Below, piece after piece: positions 25,085 through 35,124 of a stretch of DNA of 64,000 bases. Source of the stretch: JBBDIM01 sp040880405 (lineage in GTDB: Bacteria > Planctomycetota > Planctomycetia > Pirellulales > Pirellulaceae); assembly GCA_040880405.1 (NCBI GenBank), contig JBBDIM010000144.1, positions 26,999 to 90,998 on the forward strand, in the 5' to 3' direction. Positions within the stretch are counted from its first letter, which is position 1. Every line of letters starts with the position of its first letter. The notes below the pieces were generated by a model. The model was not told the origin of the DNA and did no database searches. It saw nothing but the letters and a program-made list of their open reading frames with translations. The position numbers and the translations under genes are program-made.

Positions 25085-27664
25085 ATGAAAAAAACAACAC
25101 CATCTACTCGTAAACGTGCCCGGATGACCGGTTATCGCTCCACCCGGCGGCAGACCCTCGGTCGGCTAGAGCGGCTGGAATCTCGGGCCATGTTGGCCGC
25201 CGACTTTTCCCCTTGGCACAATGTCAGTCTTCCAGGAGACGTGAACAGTGATGGCCAAGTCTGCATGATCGACATTGAGCTGCTTGCGGGGGAACTCAGG
25301 GCGACCGGATCTCGGGCATTGGGCCAATCCACTCAGACCATGGGTGGCATGGAGGGGGAATCCCCACTCTATCTCGATGTCACCAATGACGGAATGATGA
25401 GTGCCTCGGACCTGACTCAACTGGTGAACATGATGCTGTTGGAGGGGGAGGACGACCCGGAACCGCAGCTTCAAGCGCGTCCCGCCGCCGATATTTACGA
25501 AGCCGGCTATACTTTCGCGATTTATGACGCTAGTGGAGACAACCTACTCGCCTCAAATAATGGCACAGCCTCTCTCAATGTTGGGGATTTCTTCACCTTC
25601 CAGGTTATGGTCGCCAACACGTCCGATCCCGAGAATCTGAGCGGTATCACCTCGGCTTTCATTGATGTTGCTTACGATTCGTCGAAGGTAACCGTAGTAG
25701 ACCCAGATGGGGAAGTGCTCGGTCCTGGTTTCACGTCGACCGTTGCCACGAGTAGTGGGACCCCCAACAACATCATTGCTGGCGACTCCACGGGGGAAGG
25801 GGTCGATGGGCTTCTGCGTGCCATGGGTGGGGAAGCGATCAGTCCAATTGAGCCAGTAGGCGCGGACGGACTTCCTGTTGTGTTATTCTCGCTCCAATTT
25901 CAAGTGATCGGGGCGGGTGACTTCAGCTTCCAGGCGGGGCGTCCGAATGAAGATCCAGATCTTCCTCCGGAGTTAAACCAGGTGGAAGACCCGGATAACC
26001 CTGGCACGTTTTACGAACAAGTCTCTTATGAGCCTAATTTTACCGATGGTTCGCCAGCGGGACTAAATCTGACGGCGACGACATTTTTGGAAAGCGGTGC
26101 CCCGGTGGGTGACATCCGTGATATTGCCAATTTTTCCAACACGGGGATGGTAAGTCTTAACATCTCAGATGATCCGGTATTCGGGGCGAACCCGGACTTC
26201 TATCAGGTAGGTCAGGACTTCGATGAGACGCTCGTGGATGAAGATTCCGACCGTGAGGTTCCCACGATTGTGACCATCGACGGCGAGCAATACGCGGTGC
26301 TCGATGTGCTGGCCAACGATGGTGACGAGGGTGGCAACGAAATTGCGCTACCCCGCGATCGCTTCACCATCACCGGGATTGATACCAGTATCAATATTAA
26401 CCTGGAGGACGCCGCGGCACTTGAGGCACGTTTAGATATCGTTTTTATTGCCGACCATCCCGAATTGCAGGATCAGGACTTCTCGCACCAGGTGATTTTG
26501 TATCAAGTTCCCGAAGGGCTCGGGAGTCCTCCTGACGAGGTCTTTGAATACACGATTTCGGATAGCGAAAGTGGTGACCTCGAACGGGAGTCGACCGTGG
26601 TGTCGATTACCGTGAATCGTGCTCCCCAGTTTACCTTGATTGCCGATGACCTAAACGTCGACGGAGACGATGCTCTGGAGCAGGGTGAGGTTTTCGAGTT
26701 CAACATTTTTGATCTCGTCACCGCCACCGGCGAACCCGAGGAAGGGGAAGAACTTACCTTCACGGGGTTCCTTGGTACCGAGGACCTGGACGGCACCTTC
26801 GTCGACTTGGAATTCGAAGAAGGATACGGCCCTGGCTGGTTCCGCTATACCGCTCCGGAGATGGCGCTGATCGAATCGTTCCAGTATGAGGTTTCTTTTG
26901 CTGGGTTGGTCGAACAGGGGACCATCACCATCGAGACCCTGTCCAATACGCGAATTCAAGGGATGGTGTACTTCGATGTGAATGGGGATGGAATCTGGAA
27001 CGACAACGCTGGCAATAACGCGAGTCCGGAACAGCGGATCGGTGGCGTTGAGGTGCGATTGTTTCAGGATGGCGTCGCGGTCGGAGAGCCGGTTTACTCC
27101 AACGCCCAAGGTGAGTTTGATTTCCGCCAGATGGACCCCGGCACCTACTCCGTGCAAATCACCGATCCTCGCTTTGTGATCAAGGGTTTGAATTCGGATG
27201 GCAATTTGACGAACATCATCAGTGACATCGAACTGGTGGAAGGTGTGTCCGAACAGGCCTTGGACCTCAGCTTCGGTTTCCGCGGTCGTCAGTCGAAGTA
27301 TCGTGGTTTCGGTGACTTCCTTGGTTCAAACACCGAGGACAGCATCATCTTCGCCATGTCGAAAGATGGGGGCGAGACGAGCCTGGAATGGTACTCGGTT
27401 GATCGGGGATGGGACCGACTCGTAAGTATCCGGCCCGATCTCGTATTCTACGACGCGGCCGGCGGTTTCGGGCAGATTGGGTTTGATGTCACGGTCGAGG
27501 GACAGGATGCCCCAGTGACGGTGGTTCACACCTTCTCCACCTCGTCGCCCGACTTCAGGCTACTCGCCGAAACCAATGAGGGATTGGTCTTCCGCTTCTC
27601 CGGGTCGGCAGCGGATGTACTAACCAACTTGGCCGCTGTTGACGAGGCATACGTCGACTACTAA
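25085..27664 (+). CDS. LEPR-XLL-type surface protein with N-terminal dockerin-like and SdrD_B-like domains (859 aa)
   Basis: An exported protein starting MKKTTPSTRKRARMTGYRS, with LESRAMLAA at residues 31-39. Residues of about 50-115 carry an EF-hand dockerin-like pair (GDVNSDGQVCMIDIELL and DVTNDGMMSASDLTQLVN). A cohesin-like region follows (VGDFFTFQVMVANTSDPENL), then cadherin/Ig-like repeats, and an SdrD_B-like domain at about 623-705 (GMVYFDVNGDGIWNDN, then GGVEVRLFQDG). The C-terminus ends NLAAVDEAYVDY, similar to the tail of the 1170-residue protein. Probably an extracellular adhesin or matrix protein. A TTG start at 25064 would add seven residues; ATG at 25085 is preferred. A strong terminator follows. 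Confidence 0.87.
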   Translation: MKKTTPSTRKRARMTGYRSTRRQTLGRLERLESRAMLAADFSPWHNVSLPGDVNSDGQVCMIDIELLAGELRATGSRALGQSTQTMGGMEGESPLYLDVTNDGMMSASDLTQLVNMMLLEGEDDPEPQLQARPAADIYEAGYTFAIYDASGDNLLASNNGTASLNVGDFFTFQVMVANTSDPENLSGITSAFIDVAYDSSKVTVVDPDGEVLGPGFTSTVATSSGTPNNIIAGDSTGEGVDGLLRAMGGEAISPIEPVGADGLPVVLFSLQFQVIGAGDFSFQAGRPNEDPDLPPELNQVEDPDNPGTFYEQVSYEPNFTDGSPAGLNLTATTFLESGAPVGDIRDIANFSNTGMVSLNISDDPVFGANPDFYQVGQDFDETLVDEDSDREVPTIVTIDGEQYAVLDVLANDGDEGGNEIALPRDRFTITGIDTSININLEDAAALEARLDIVFIADHPELQDQDFSHQVILYQVPEGLGSPPDEVFEYTISDSESGDLERESTVVSITVNRAPQFTLIADDLNVDGDDALEQGEVFEFNIFDLVTATGEPEEGEELTFTGFLGTEDLDGTFVDLEFEEGYGPGWFRYTAPEMALIESFQYEVSFAGLVEQGTITIETLSNTRIQGMVYFDVNGDGIWNDNAGNNASPEQRIGGVEVRLFQDGVAVGEPVYSNAQGEFDFRQMDPGTYSVQITDPRFVIKGLNSDGNLTNIISDIELVEGVSEQALDLSFGFRGRQSKYRGFGDFLGSNTEDSIIFAMSKDGGETSLEWYSVDRGWDRLVSIRPDLVFYDAAGGFGQIGFDVTVEGQDAPVTVVHTFSTSSPDFRLLAETNEGLVFRFSGSAADVLTNLAAVDEAYVDY

Positions 27665-27707
27665 TTTCGCCTTGTCGCGCTTAACCAGAGCGACAATGGA
27701 ATCCAAG

Positions 27708-27749
27708 AAACAACCACAGCCGACGAGTGATCGTCGGCTGTGGTTGTTT
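27708..27749. terminator. Bidirectional hairpin terminator
   Basis: AAACAACCACAGCCGACGA at 27708-27726 pairs without mismatch with the sequence at 27731-27749 around a GTGA loop, a 19-bp stem with A/T-rich flanks. It separates the 859-residue protein gene from the convergent BBP7 gene and can terminate both. Confidence 0.9.
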
Positions 27750-27761
27750 GTGCGGGTCCGA

Positions 27762-29123
27762 CTAGTAGTGGTAGTCGATACCAAAGTTCATACCCAGCAC
27801 CCAGAAGTCCTGGCTGTTGAATTGGAACGGCGGACCGGCACCTCCGACATTTGGGTTGATCGACGGATTGATCAGCGATCCTCCGGTAGCCACATCGTTG
27901 AAGTAGATAAACGTGGTACCAAGTTTCAAATCGAGGTTGCCGGAGATTGCATAGATCATATCGAAGTTCGCTTCCGGTACAAAAGCGAAGCGATTGCGGC
28001 TGAACTCACCGCTGTTTGAGTTACGGGCGTAAATGCCCTCATTTTCTTCAACCACGCCATCTTCCAACCGCGAACCGCGAATGGTCGCTTGCTGTTCCAT
28101 GTTGCCGAGGCTCAACTTCGCCAAGCCACGCCAAGTGATTGGACCGTCCTGGAATTCCGCCAGCAGACCGAGTTGACCACCGTGAAAAGTATTGCGGGCG
28201 GCGAACATGTCGTTGTACTGGATGACGGTCCCTTCCGGGATCGAACCCCCTAAGTCCCGCACGGTGAACTGGGCACTGCTGGAGAAGGTGTCATCGATTC
28301 GGGCGAAGTTGTAACCGGTGACGAAATCAAGCCGCGTGGCGTGCTTGGTCCAAAGGTGCTTGGTGACGAAAAAATCACCAGTGTAGAAGTCGTTACTATT
28401 GTTCAAGCTAACCGTGGTGGTATTCGCGGCCCCATCTCCATCACCCGGAAGGGCAACCAGAAACGAATCCTGCACGCCGTTTACCGTATCGAAGAATGGA
28501 AACGCCAGAGTTGGGAACTCTTCAGAGGTGAAGGTTTGACCCATCTCTTGCGAGCCGAGGCCCAGAAAGCGGCCACCGATGCTCCAGTCCTGATAATCGT
28601 CTAACCATAGTCCCATCGTCAGACGACCACCCAAGTAAGGATCGTCCGATTCCGTTCCGCCAAACAAGGTTTGCGTCGAGGGGTTTCCCAGGATTCCGCG
28701 GTCGACCGGATCGCTCGTGGTTAAGAGACTACCTGGGTATTGGCCACCGCTCCGCCACATGAGCATCAGGTCAAGCGAGCCGTAAGCCCTGGGTGGGACA
28801 CCCGCATGACCGTAGCCTTCTTGGATGTAGCCTTCGTCGCCATAGGCGGCGTAGTCCTGATAGTACGCGGCATCCGCGATTCCCGGCTGAGCGGCTTGCA
28901 TGTGAGACGCGGGGGCGTACATGTCCGCTTGGCCTCCCTGCATTTGGGGCGGCATCATGTATCCGGTGTGCATGGCCGGATGCGGCATCTCGCCTCCTTG
29001 ATAGGTCATGGCCGACGGGGATGGATATCCCTGTGGAGCGAAACCTTCTTGGGCATGTGATCGTTGCGAAACGATGACAACCGCGGCGATCGTGACGGCT
29101 AGGGTTGTGTAATTAAGCTTCAT
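27762..29123 (-). CDS. BBP7-family outer membrane beta-barrel protein
   Basis: A 453-residue exported protein starting MKLNYTTLAVTIAAVVIV, with a signal peptide ending near SHAQ. After a Met/Pro/Gly/Gln-rich linker (residues of about 25-115), the rest has alternating hydrophobic beta strands ending in an aromatic-rich strand, LGMNFGIDYHY, as in outer membrane proteins. The order RAYGSLDLMLMWRSGG, LGGRLTMGLWLDD, WSIGGRFLGL and VTGYNFARIDD is typical of the putative beta-barrel porin-7 family, which is expanded in planctomycetes. Porin activity is not shown. The ATG at 29123 is preferred over 29138. Confidence 0.92.
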   Translation of the reverse strand: MKLNYTTLAVTIAAVVIVSQRSHAQEGFAPQGYPSPSAMTYQGGEMPHPAMHTGYMMPPQMQGGQADMYAPASHMQAAQPGIADAAYYQDYAAYGDEGYIQEGYGHAGVPPRAYGSLDLMLMWRSGGQYPGSLLTTSDPVDRGILGNPSTQTLFGGTESDDPYLGGRLTMGLWLDDYQDWSIGGRFLGLGSQEMGQTFTSEEFPTLAFPFFDTVNGVQDSFLVALPGDGDGAANTTTVSLNNSNDFYTGDFFVTKHLWTKHATRLDFVTGYNFARIDDTFSSSAQFTVRDLGGSIPEGTVIQYNDMFAARNTFHGGQLGLLAEFQDGPITWRGLAKLSLGNMEQQATIRGSRLEDGVVEENEGIYARNSNSGEFSRNRFAFVPEANFDMIYAISGNLDLKLGTTFIYFNDVATGGSLINPSINPNVGGAGPPFQFNSQDFWVLGMNFGIDYHY

Positions 29124-29662
29124 GTTGATTGCTCGCAAACTTACGTTTTCGCTCCCAGTGCCCGGACTGCCAGTTGGCGGTATGTGTAATGGACGGGCTT
29201 CGCTTGCGTTGGTGGATCAGTTCCGTGGGGTCGAAACCTCGCAGACCCTCCACCGCGGTGAAACGGAAACGGCGAATGATGCCGCCCCGTATGCCTCGGA
29301 GGTGGTCTGTTTGGATCGGTTGTTCCAAACGTATTAGGAATGTCGGCGATAAAGCCTGTACCGGTTAAGTAAAAACTTGCGGGGCATCCGTATAAGCGGA
29401 AATGTCGATACGATCGCGCTGATCCGCCGATAAATGGGGTGACTGGGTAAAATGAATCGATGGTGATGGAGTGAAAATTTGCCAAAGCCGAAAAATCGTT
29501 CGTTCGAGAATCCCGTCGGGAAATTAGCCGTAAGCGGATATGAGATCGATTCCGCGAGCGGATAAAATCGAATCGATGAAAAGTTGGTAACCTTGGGTGC
29601 CCATCGGCGTACTACAATCTGATGGACCCACTACCTTCCATCCCGAAGTCCCCTTGGCAGTG
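29124..29662. other. Intergenic region upstream of the SecA-like gene
   Basis: About 540 bases between the divergent BBP7 and SecA-like genes. Two similar segments, TAAGCGGAAATG starting at 29393 and TAAGCGGATATG starting at 29531, are followed by GTCGAT and AGATCGAT. A small dyad, TCCGC-GA-GCGGA, lies just after the second. These may be regulator sites. An open frame from 29597 extends the SecA-like gene but is not convincing. No separate gene is seen. Confidence 0.45.
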
Positions 29663-31657
29663 ATGATTACGCAAGATTCCGAGAATTCCGGCAGCTTGGT
29701 AAAACGAGGCGAACCACGGAGGTTTCGCGCGGATCCGCTCTCCTCTTGGCTCTCCCAGACGACCGGGCGAGGGTTGTCGCGGTTTGTCTCGAAGCTGCGG
29801 TTGATTGAGCGGTTCGAGAAAGAATACCGAGATCTCTCGGAGCGGGACCTTCGCAAACAAAGTCTGGGCCTGCGGCATCGAGCCAAGAGTGGCGAACCAC
29901 TTGCAAAGCTATTGCCGGAGGCCTTTGCGCTGGTACGAGTGGCGGGCGAGCGGACCTTGGGAATGCGACACTACGATGTCCAGTTGATCGGTGGCATGAT
30001 CATGTTCAACGGGGCAATCGCCGAGATGGAGACAGGCGAGGGGAAAACCTTGACGGCGACCCTGCCGATGTACCTTTTCGCCCTGCCGGGCAAAGGGGCC
30101 CACATGGCGACCGTTAACGATTACCTGGCCAGTCGCGACGCCGAACTGATGAAGCCGGTGTACAACGCCCTGGGGATGTCGATTGGCGTGGTCGAGTCGC
30201 AAATGCAGTCGGACGTCCGGCGAAAGGCGTATGCCTGCGACATCACCTACGGCACCGCGAAGGAATTCGGGTTTGATTTCCTCCGCGACCGTTTGCTGCT
30301 GCGGCAGATTCGGGAACAAGGGCTGGGCGTGCTGGGGCAGCTAATGTCCGGCAAAGGGGACAAGCACGAACAGCCGGTCCAGCGGGAGCATTACTTTTCG
30401 CTGGTGGACGAAGCGGACAGTGTGCTCATCGACGAGGCGCGAACACCGCTGGTGATTAGCGCGATTCCCGGCGAGGCGGAAAAGCAGGCGGTGGCCTGCC
30501 ATCAGTGGGCTGCTAAGTCACAGGATGAGTTCGAAGAGGAAAAACACTACGAGTACGACCACGACCGCAAGGCGGTTGAACTGAACGTCACCGGGCGGAT
30601 ATTGGTGCGACAGTTGCCGAAGCCGAAAATCCTCGATTCCGTTGGGCTGGTCGATCTGTACGACTATATCGAGCGGGCCATCAAGGTCGATCGCGACTTC
30701 AAACGAGATCAACATTATGTGATCCGTGATGACGAGGTGGTGATCGTCGATGAATCGACGGGACGGATTGCCGAGGGGCGGAAATGGAGTTATGGGATCC
30801 ATCAGGCGATCGAGGCGAAAGAGGAAGTCGAGGTGACTGTCGCCACCGGACAGGCGGCGCGGATCACCGTGCAGGACCTCTTTTTGCGATATCAGTACCT
30901 GGGGGGAATGACCGGTACCGCGTCCAGTTCCAAGCGGGAATTTCAGAAGATCTACAAGCTAAACGTGATTAAGTGTCCTACAAATCGCGAGGTCCAGCGA
31001 AAAATTTGGCCTGACCGCGTGTTTGGCAATGAGGAAGCCAAATGGCAGGCAATTGTGGAGGAAATCCGAGAGATCCACACTCAGGGCCGTCCGATTCTGA
31101 TCGGGACGCGGACGATCGAGAAGAGCGAACATCTGGCCGGGTTATTGGCGGCGGAAGGGATCGAGCATGAGGTCCTCAATGCCCATCAAGTGGCCGTCGA
31201 AGCGGAGATCGTCTCCAAGGCGGGCCAGCCTGGTAAGGTGACGGTTGCGACCAACATGGCGGGCCGTGGTACCGATATCAAGCTCGCCGATGGCGTCATG
31301 GAGGCGGGAGGACTGCATGTGATTTGCACCGAGTTGCACGATTCGGCCCGGATCGATCGGCAGTTGGTCGGACGCTGCGGCCGACAGGGCGATCCCGGGA
31401 CGGTTCGGCAATTTTTGTCGCTCGACGATGACTGCATCCGAATTGGCATGGGGCCGGATAAGGCGAAGAAGATGACGGCGCTAGGGGAGGGGCGATCCAA
31501 AGAGTTACCTTCCTATGCCAAACTTTTTCGCCAGGCGCAGCGTAAGATTGAGACGAAACACTTTCGCGACCGTAAAGTGCTGCTCCATCACGAGAAGCAG
31601 CGGAAAAAGATGCATCGGGAAATGGGGCAAGATCCTTACCTGGATTCGCCAGATTAG
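29663..31657 (+). CDS. Shortened SecA-like ATPase (SecA2-type)
   Basis: A SecA-family motor ATPase of about 664 residues, against about 900 for housekeeping SecA. Seen: Walker A METGEGKT at residues 122-129, TVNDYLASRDA, YGTAKEFGFDFLRDR, the DEAD box in LVDEADSVLIDEARTPLVIS at about 248-267, VATNMAGRGTDIKL, and the RIDRQLVGRCGRQGDPG arginine-finger region. An insert of about 35 residues separates FLRDR from the DEAD box. The protein stops at the segment equivalent to AQRKVE..NF..RK, in the long helical scaffold, so the helical wing domain and the C-terminal zinc region are missing. A second SecA for selected clients is likely. It opens a co-directional set with HlyD and M50 genes. Confidence 0.93.
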   Translation: MITQDSENSGSLVKRGEPRRFRADPLSSWLSQTTGRGLSRFVSKLRLIERFEKEYRDLSERDLRKQSLGLRHRAKSGEPLAKLLPEAFALVRVAGERTLGMRHYDVQLIGGMIMFNGAIAEMETGEGKTLTATLPMYLFALPGKGAHMATVNDYLASRDAELMKPVYNALGMSIGVVESQMQSDVRRKAYACDITYGTAKEFGFDFLRDRLLLRQIREQGLGVLGQLMSGKGDKHEQPVQREHYFSLVDEADSVLIDEARTPLVISAIPGEAEKQAVACHQWAAKSQDEFEEEKHYEYDHDRKAVELNVTGRILVRQLPKPKILDSVGLVDLYDYIERAIKVDRDFKRDQHYVIRDDEVVIVDESTGRIAEGRKWSYGIHQAIEAKEEVEVTVATGQAARITVQDLFLRYQYLGGMTGTASSSKREFQKIYKLNVIKCPTNREVQRKIWPDRVFGNEEAKWQAIVEEIREIHTQGRPILIGTRTIEKSEHLAGLLAAEGIEHEVLNAHQVAVEAEIVSKAGQPGKVTVATNMAGRGTDIKLADGVMEAGGLHVICTELHDSARIDRQLVGRCGRQGDPGTVRQFLSLDDDCIRIGMGPDKAKKMTALGEGRSKELPSYAKLFRQAQRKIETKHFRDRKVLLHHEKQRKKMHREMGQDPYLDSPD

Positions 31658-32043
31658 CTAGTTTTGTGCGTTGTTTCCCTATTTGGGTGAATGTAGGGAG
31701 GATCGGAACCTGGGGACTGCCACGTGCGTCTCAACGTGGGGGATTGGACGGTATCCAATCGATCTATCCTCCAAGCGGGTTGCCTCTTTACACTGGCCCT
31801 AACACTCGAAGCCTGGAAATGGGGTGACGATCGATCCGTTTGCCGAGCGGTACAAGTTCCAAGCGGTACAAGGGATTTCCGGCAAGGCCCGCACAATCCC
31901 TACAAACACTTCGTCTTAAAGGAAGCTTCAAGGCGATTTCGTCATCCAAGCGTTTCGATTCCTCCTGTCGCAAGTATGGTGGGAGGTAAGATTCATCCAC
32001 CGACGCCGGTCCGGCTCCTCCTATTCCCTGCAATGTCCCATTC
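31658..32043. other. Intergenic region between SecA-like and GAF-HlyD genes
   Basis: No gene or strong signal is seen in these 386 bases. The length suggests that the GAF-HlyD gene has its own promoter, but no clear -35/-10 or sigma-54 site was recognised. Short open frames here are not supported by any protein-like feature. Confidence 0.4.
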
Positions 32044-34110
32044 ATGAAAAGTCCTGGCATGGCCTCAGAACCGACCTCCGTGAATCCCGAGACCCTGGAA
32101 AAGACCAAACAGCAGATTCGCGAGATGATCCAGGAGATCGCGAAGTTCTCGAAGCAGGACGTCCCGCCGGAGGAGTATTTCCGTGAGGTGCTGCCGAAGA
32201 TCGTCTCCGCACTCGCGGCGGTCGGCGGCGCGGTCTGGATGTTCGATAAAGAGCGTCGCCCGCGGCTGATTTATCAAATCAATTTGAGTCGTCCCCTGTT
32301 GGATCCTGCCAACGACGATGGCATTCGTCACCTGAAGTTGATCGAGAGTGTATTTCGCGGGGCACCCGCCCAGTTGGTGCCGCCCCAGTCGGGCGGCCCT
32401 GAGGAGCACTCGGCCGGCAACCCGACCAATTCGCTGTTGGTCGTGGCCCCGATTAGCGACGAAGATGAGGTCGAGGGAGTGATCGAGATCTTCCAGCGGC
32501 CCGATGCCCAGCCCGCCAGCCAACGGGGCTATCTGAAGTTCCTGGAGCAAATGTCGGGCCTGGCCAGCGAGTGGATCAAGACTCGCAAATTGAAGGACTT
32601 TAGCGACCGCCAATCGCTGTGGGCCAAAATCGAACAGTTTTCTCGCTCCGTTCACGAAAACCTCGATCTGCGTCAAACCGCCTATACGATTGCCAACGAG
32701 GGACGACGCCTGATCGGATGCGACCGCGTAAGTGTCGTGCTGCGGCGGCGAGGGCGGTGGCGCGTGGAGGCGATTAGCGGCCAGGACGTTTTCGATAACC
32801 GCTCGACCCAGGTCACGCTCTTGGGCAAGTTGGCGTCGCGCGTGATCGAAACCGGCGAGGAATTCTGGTTTAGCGGCCATACCGACGATCTCTCGCCCCA
32901 ATTGGAGTCGGCGGTTCACGATTATGTGGACGACTCGCACACCAAGGCGATCGCCATTATTCCGCTTCGCAGGCCGGAACACGCGACCGATAATCTGGCT
33001 CGTGAAGAGGGCGAGGAGGAACGCAAGTACAACGGCGAAATTCTGGGCGCGTTGGTCGTCGAGCAGATCGAGGACAGCAGCCAAGCGGCGGAATTCGCCA
33101 AAGGAGTCGAGCTGATCTCGGAGCACAGCTCACGAGCATTGGCCAACTCGGCCGACTACAACGCGATTCCGCTCACACCGCTGTGGCGGTTAATGGCGAA
33201 GTCGCGGATTTTGGTCGAGGCCCGAAATCTGCCTAAAACGGTATTGATCAGCTTAGCGGTGATCGTCGCGATTGTCGCGATGTTCGTGATCCCCGGCCCC
33301 TTCCGACTCTCCGGCAATGCCACCCTACTACCGGTGGTGCAGCGCGATGTGTTTGTGAATGTCGAAGGGGAAGTGGTTGAGGTTTTGGTTCGGCATGGAG
33401 ACATGGTAGAGGCGGGGCAATTGCTGGCCAGACTGCAAAACAACGAGCTCGACCAACGGCATAAGCAGTTGACTGGGGAACAGGACAAGACGCTCAGTAC
33501 GATCGAGGGGATCGATTTCCGCAAACGCCGCGGAGGGAGTGACCTCAGCTCTTCGGATCGATTGCAGCTTGATATTGAGTTGGGTCAGGCCAAACAACGG
33601 CATACCCATCTGATTGAACAGGTGGAACTGTTGGAAAAGAAAATGGAGAAGCTCAATATCGTCAGTCCGATTAACGGAATGGTCGTAAGCTGGGATGTTC
33701 GTGATACTTTGATGCAGCGTCCGGTGGCACCCGGTCAAGTGCTGATGACAGTAGTGGATACCGAGCAAGAATGGCACCTGGAAATCAAGATGCCCGAGAA
33801 GCGGATGCAGCACATCGAGAAGCGTCTGGTCGAATTGGGATCGGAGCAAAAGATGAAGGTCACCTACATCATGGCTAGCGATCCGGGGACCCAACTCGAA
33901 GGGACGGTCAAAGAGATCCAGCGTCTGGCGCAATCAGATTCCGCTGATGGTCAGATTGTCAAAATCAAGGTGGCGATCAATCGAGATGACATCACTCATT
34001 TGCGGAGTGGGGCCACGGCGACCGCCAAAGTCGACTGTGGTATCGCCCCGATTGGTTATACCTGGTTCCATGAACTGTTTGAATTTGTCCAGGCTCGGGT
34101 GTTGTTCTAA
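32044..34110 (+). CDS. GAF-domain HlyD-family membrane fusion protein
   Basis: A 688-residue protein with cytoplasmic GAF domains in front of a periplasmic adaptor. The N-terminal 50 residues are helical. Two GAF-like regions follow, about 50-180 (PKIVSALAAVGGAVWMFD) and 205-370 (RRLIGCDRVSVVLRRRGRW, then AIAIIPLR). One transmembrane helix lies at about 400-420 (VLISLAVIVAIVAMFVI). The rest is an HlyD/biotinyl-lipoyl domain with a coiled-coil hairpin (NVEGEVVEVLVRHGDMVEAG, then VSPINGMVVSWDVRD). GAF domains bind small ligands or sense signals, so this adaptor may gate transport in response to a cytoplasmic cue. It is the first of three HlyD-type genes in a row. A start at 32059 is also possible. 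Confidence 0.92.
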   Translation: MKSPGMASEPTSVNPETLEKTKQQIREMIQEIAKFSKQDVPPEEYFREVLPKIVSALAAVGGAVWMFDKERRPRLIYQINLSRPLLDPANDDGIRHLKLIESVFRGAPAQLVPPQSGGPEEHSAGNPTNSLLVVAPISDEDEVEGVIEIFQRPDAQPASQRGYLKFLEQMSGLASEWIKTRKLKDFSDRQSLWAKIEQFSRSVHENLDLRQTAYTIANEGRRLIGCDRVSVVLRRRGRWRVEAISGQDVFDNRSTQVTLLGKLASRVIETGEEFWFSGHTDDLSPQLESAVHDYVDDSHTKAIAIIPLRRPEHATDNLAREEGEEERKYNGEILGALVVEQIEDSSQAAEFAKGVELISEHSSRALANSADYNAIPLTPLWRLMAKSRILVEARNLPKTVLISLAVIVAIVAMFVIPGPFRLSGNATLLPVVQRDVFVNVEGEVVEVLVRHGDMVEAGQLLARLQNNELDQRHKQLTGEQDKTLSTIEGIDFRKRRGGSDLSSSDRLQLDIELGQAKQRHTHLIEQVELLEKKMEKLNIVSPINGMVVSWDVRDTLMQRPVAPGQVLMTVVDTEQEWHLEIKMPEKRMQHIEKRLVELGSEQKMKVTYIMASDPGTQLEGTVKEIQRLAQSDSADGQIVKIKVAINRDDITHLRSGATATAKVDCGIAPIGYTWFHELFEFVQARVLF

Positions 34111-34191
34111 TCGGTCCGAAGTCCGCCAACTGGTTAAGGTACCGGGCCGGAGCGTTCTCGTCAGCGATTCTAACGAAGGAAAATCGTAACA

Positions 34192-35124
34192 ATGACTTCC
34201 ATGGCTTTCACCTGTTTTATGAGTTCACTCCTCCTGGCCGGACAAGTCTCCGCTGGTGCTCCCGGCAGTCCATTGGTTGTGAACCGCTGCCTGGTGTCAC
34301 TGATTGATGAGGTACAAATTCCCGCCAAGGAAACGGGCCAGCTAATGATGGTGCCGGTGAGCCGAGGTGACATGGTTACGACTGGGGATATGTTGGCCCA
34401 GATTGACGATTCGATTCCCAAGAAGCAACGCGAGATCGCGAATCTGCGCTTCATGAAGGCCGCTGAGCAGGCGACCAACGAGGTCGATATCAAGTATGCC
34501 GCCAAGGCGGCCGAAGTGGCCAAGGAAGAGCACGAGATGCTGGTCAAGAGTAACGAAGGGGTCCGCGGAGCGATCGCCGCAATCACGGTTCGCAAGGCCC
34601 TGTTAGGTTACGAACGGGCCGTTCTTCAGGCCGAGCAGGCCGCGCTTACCCACAAAGTTGCTGGAATGACCGCCGATGAAGCTCGGGGTGAAATGGAAGC
34701 GGCCGAGATGATCATCGAAAATTGCCGCACGCCCTCGCCGCTTGAGGGGATCGTCGTGCAGGTATTCAAGCAAGAGGGGGAATGGGTCCGTCCGGGCGAA
34801 CCGCTGATGCGGATCGTCGGTTTAAAACGCTTGAAAGTCGAAGGAGCGCTTGACGCGGACATGGTCTCGCAAAGTGATATTCTACATCGCAAAGTAACGA
34901 TGGTGATTCGGTTGGCCTCGGGCCCGGCGACTTTCACCGGGCACATCAATTTCGTGAGCCCCGAGATTGGGGCGACCGGCGAATACGATATCTCCGCGGA
35001 ACTTCAAAATCGGCAGGATGAGCAGGGGTTTTGGATGCTGAGGCCAGGTGAAGTGGGGGACCTGACCATTCACCTAGATCAAGCGCCGGTGAAGTCGCAA
35101 GCCTTGGCCGAGCGAAATCGCTAA
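34192..35124 (+). CDS. Periplasmic HlyD/lipoyl-domain adaptor
   Basis: A 310-residue exported adaptor. A signal peptide covers about residues 1-21 (MAFTCFMSSLLLAGQVSA). The lipoyl half-motifs VQIPAKETGQLMMVPVSRGD and RTPSPLEGIVVQVFKQEGEW flank a coiled coil (about 85-170) rich in Ala and Glu, and a beta-barrel segment follows (LRPGEVGDLTIHL). It lacks the transmembrane anchor and GAF domains of the preceding protein. It lies between the GAF-HlyD and the M50-HlyD genes, with gaps of 81 and 107 bases, and should contact them in one envelope complex. Confidence 0.9.
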   Translation: MTSMAFTCFMSSLLLAGQVSAGAPGSPLVVNRCLVSLIDEVQIPAKETGQLMMVPVSRGDMVTTGDMLAQIDDSIPKKQREIANLRFMKAAEQATNEVDIKYAAKAAEVAKEEHEMLVKSNEGVRGAIAAITVRKALLGYERAVLQAEQAALTHKVAGMTADEARGEMEAAEMIIENCRTPSPLEGIVVQVFKQEGEWVRPGEPLMRIVGLKRLKVEGALDADMVSQSDILHRKVTMVIRLASGPATFTGHINFVSPEIGATGEYDISAELQNRQDEQGFWMLRPGEVGDLTIHLDQAPVKSQALAERNR

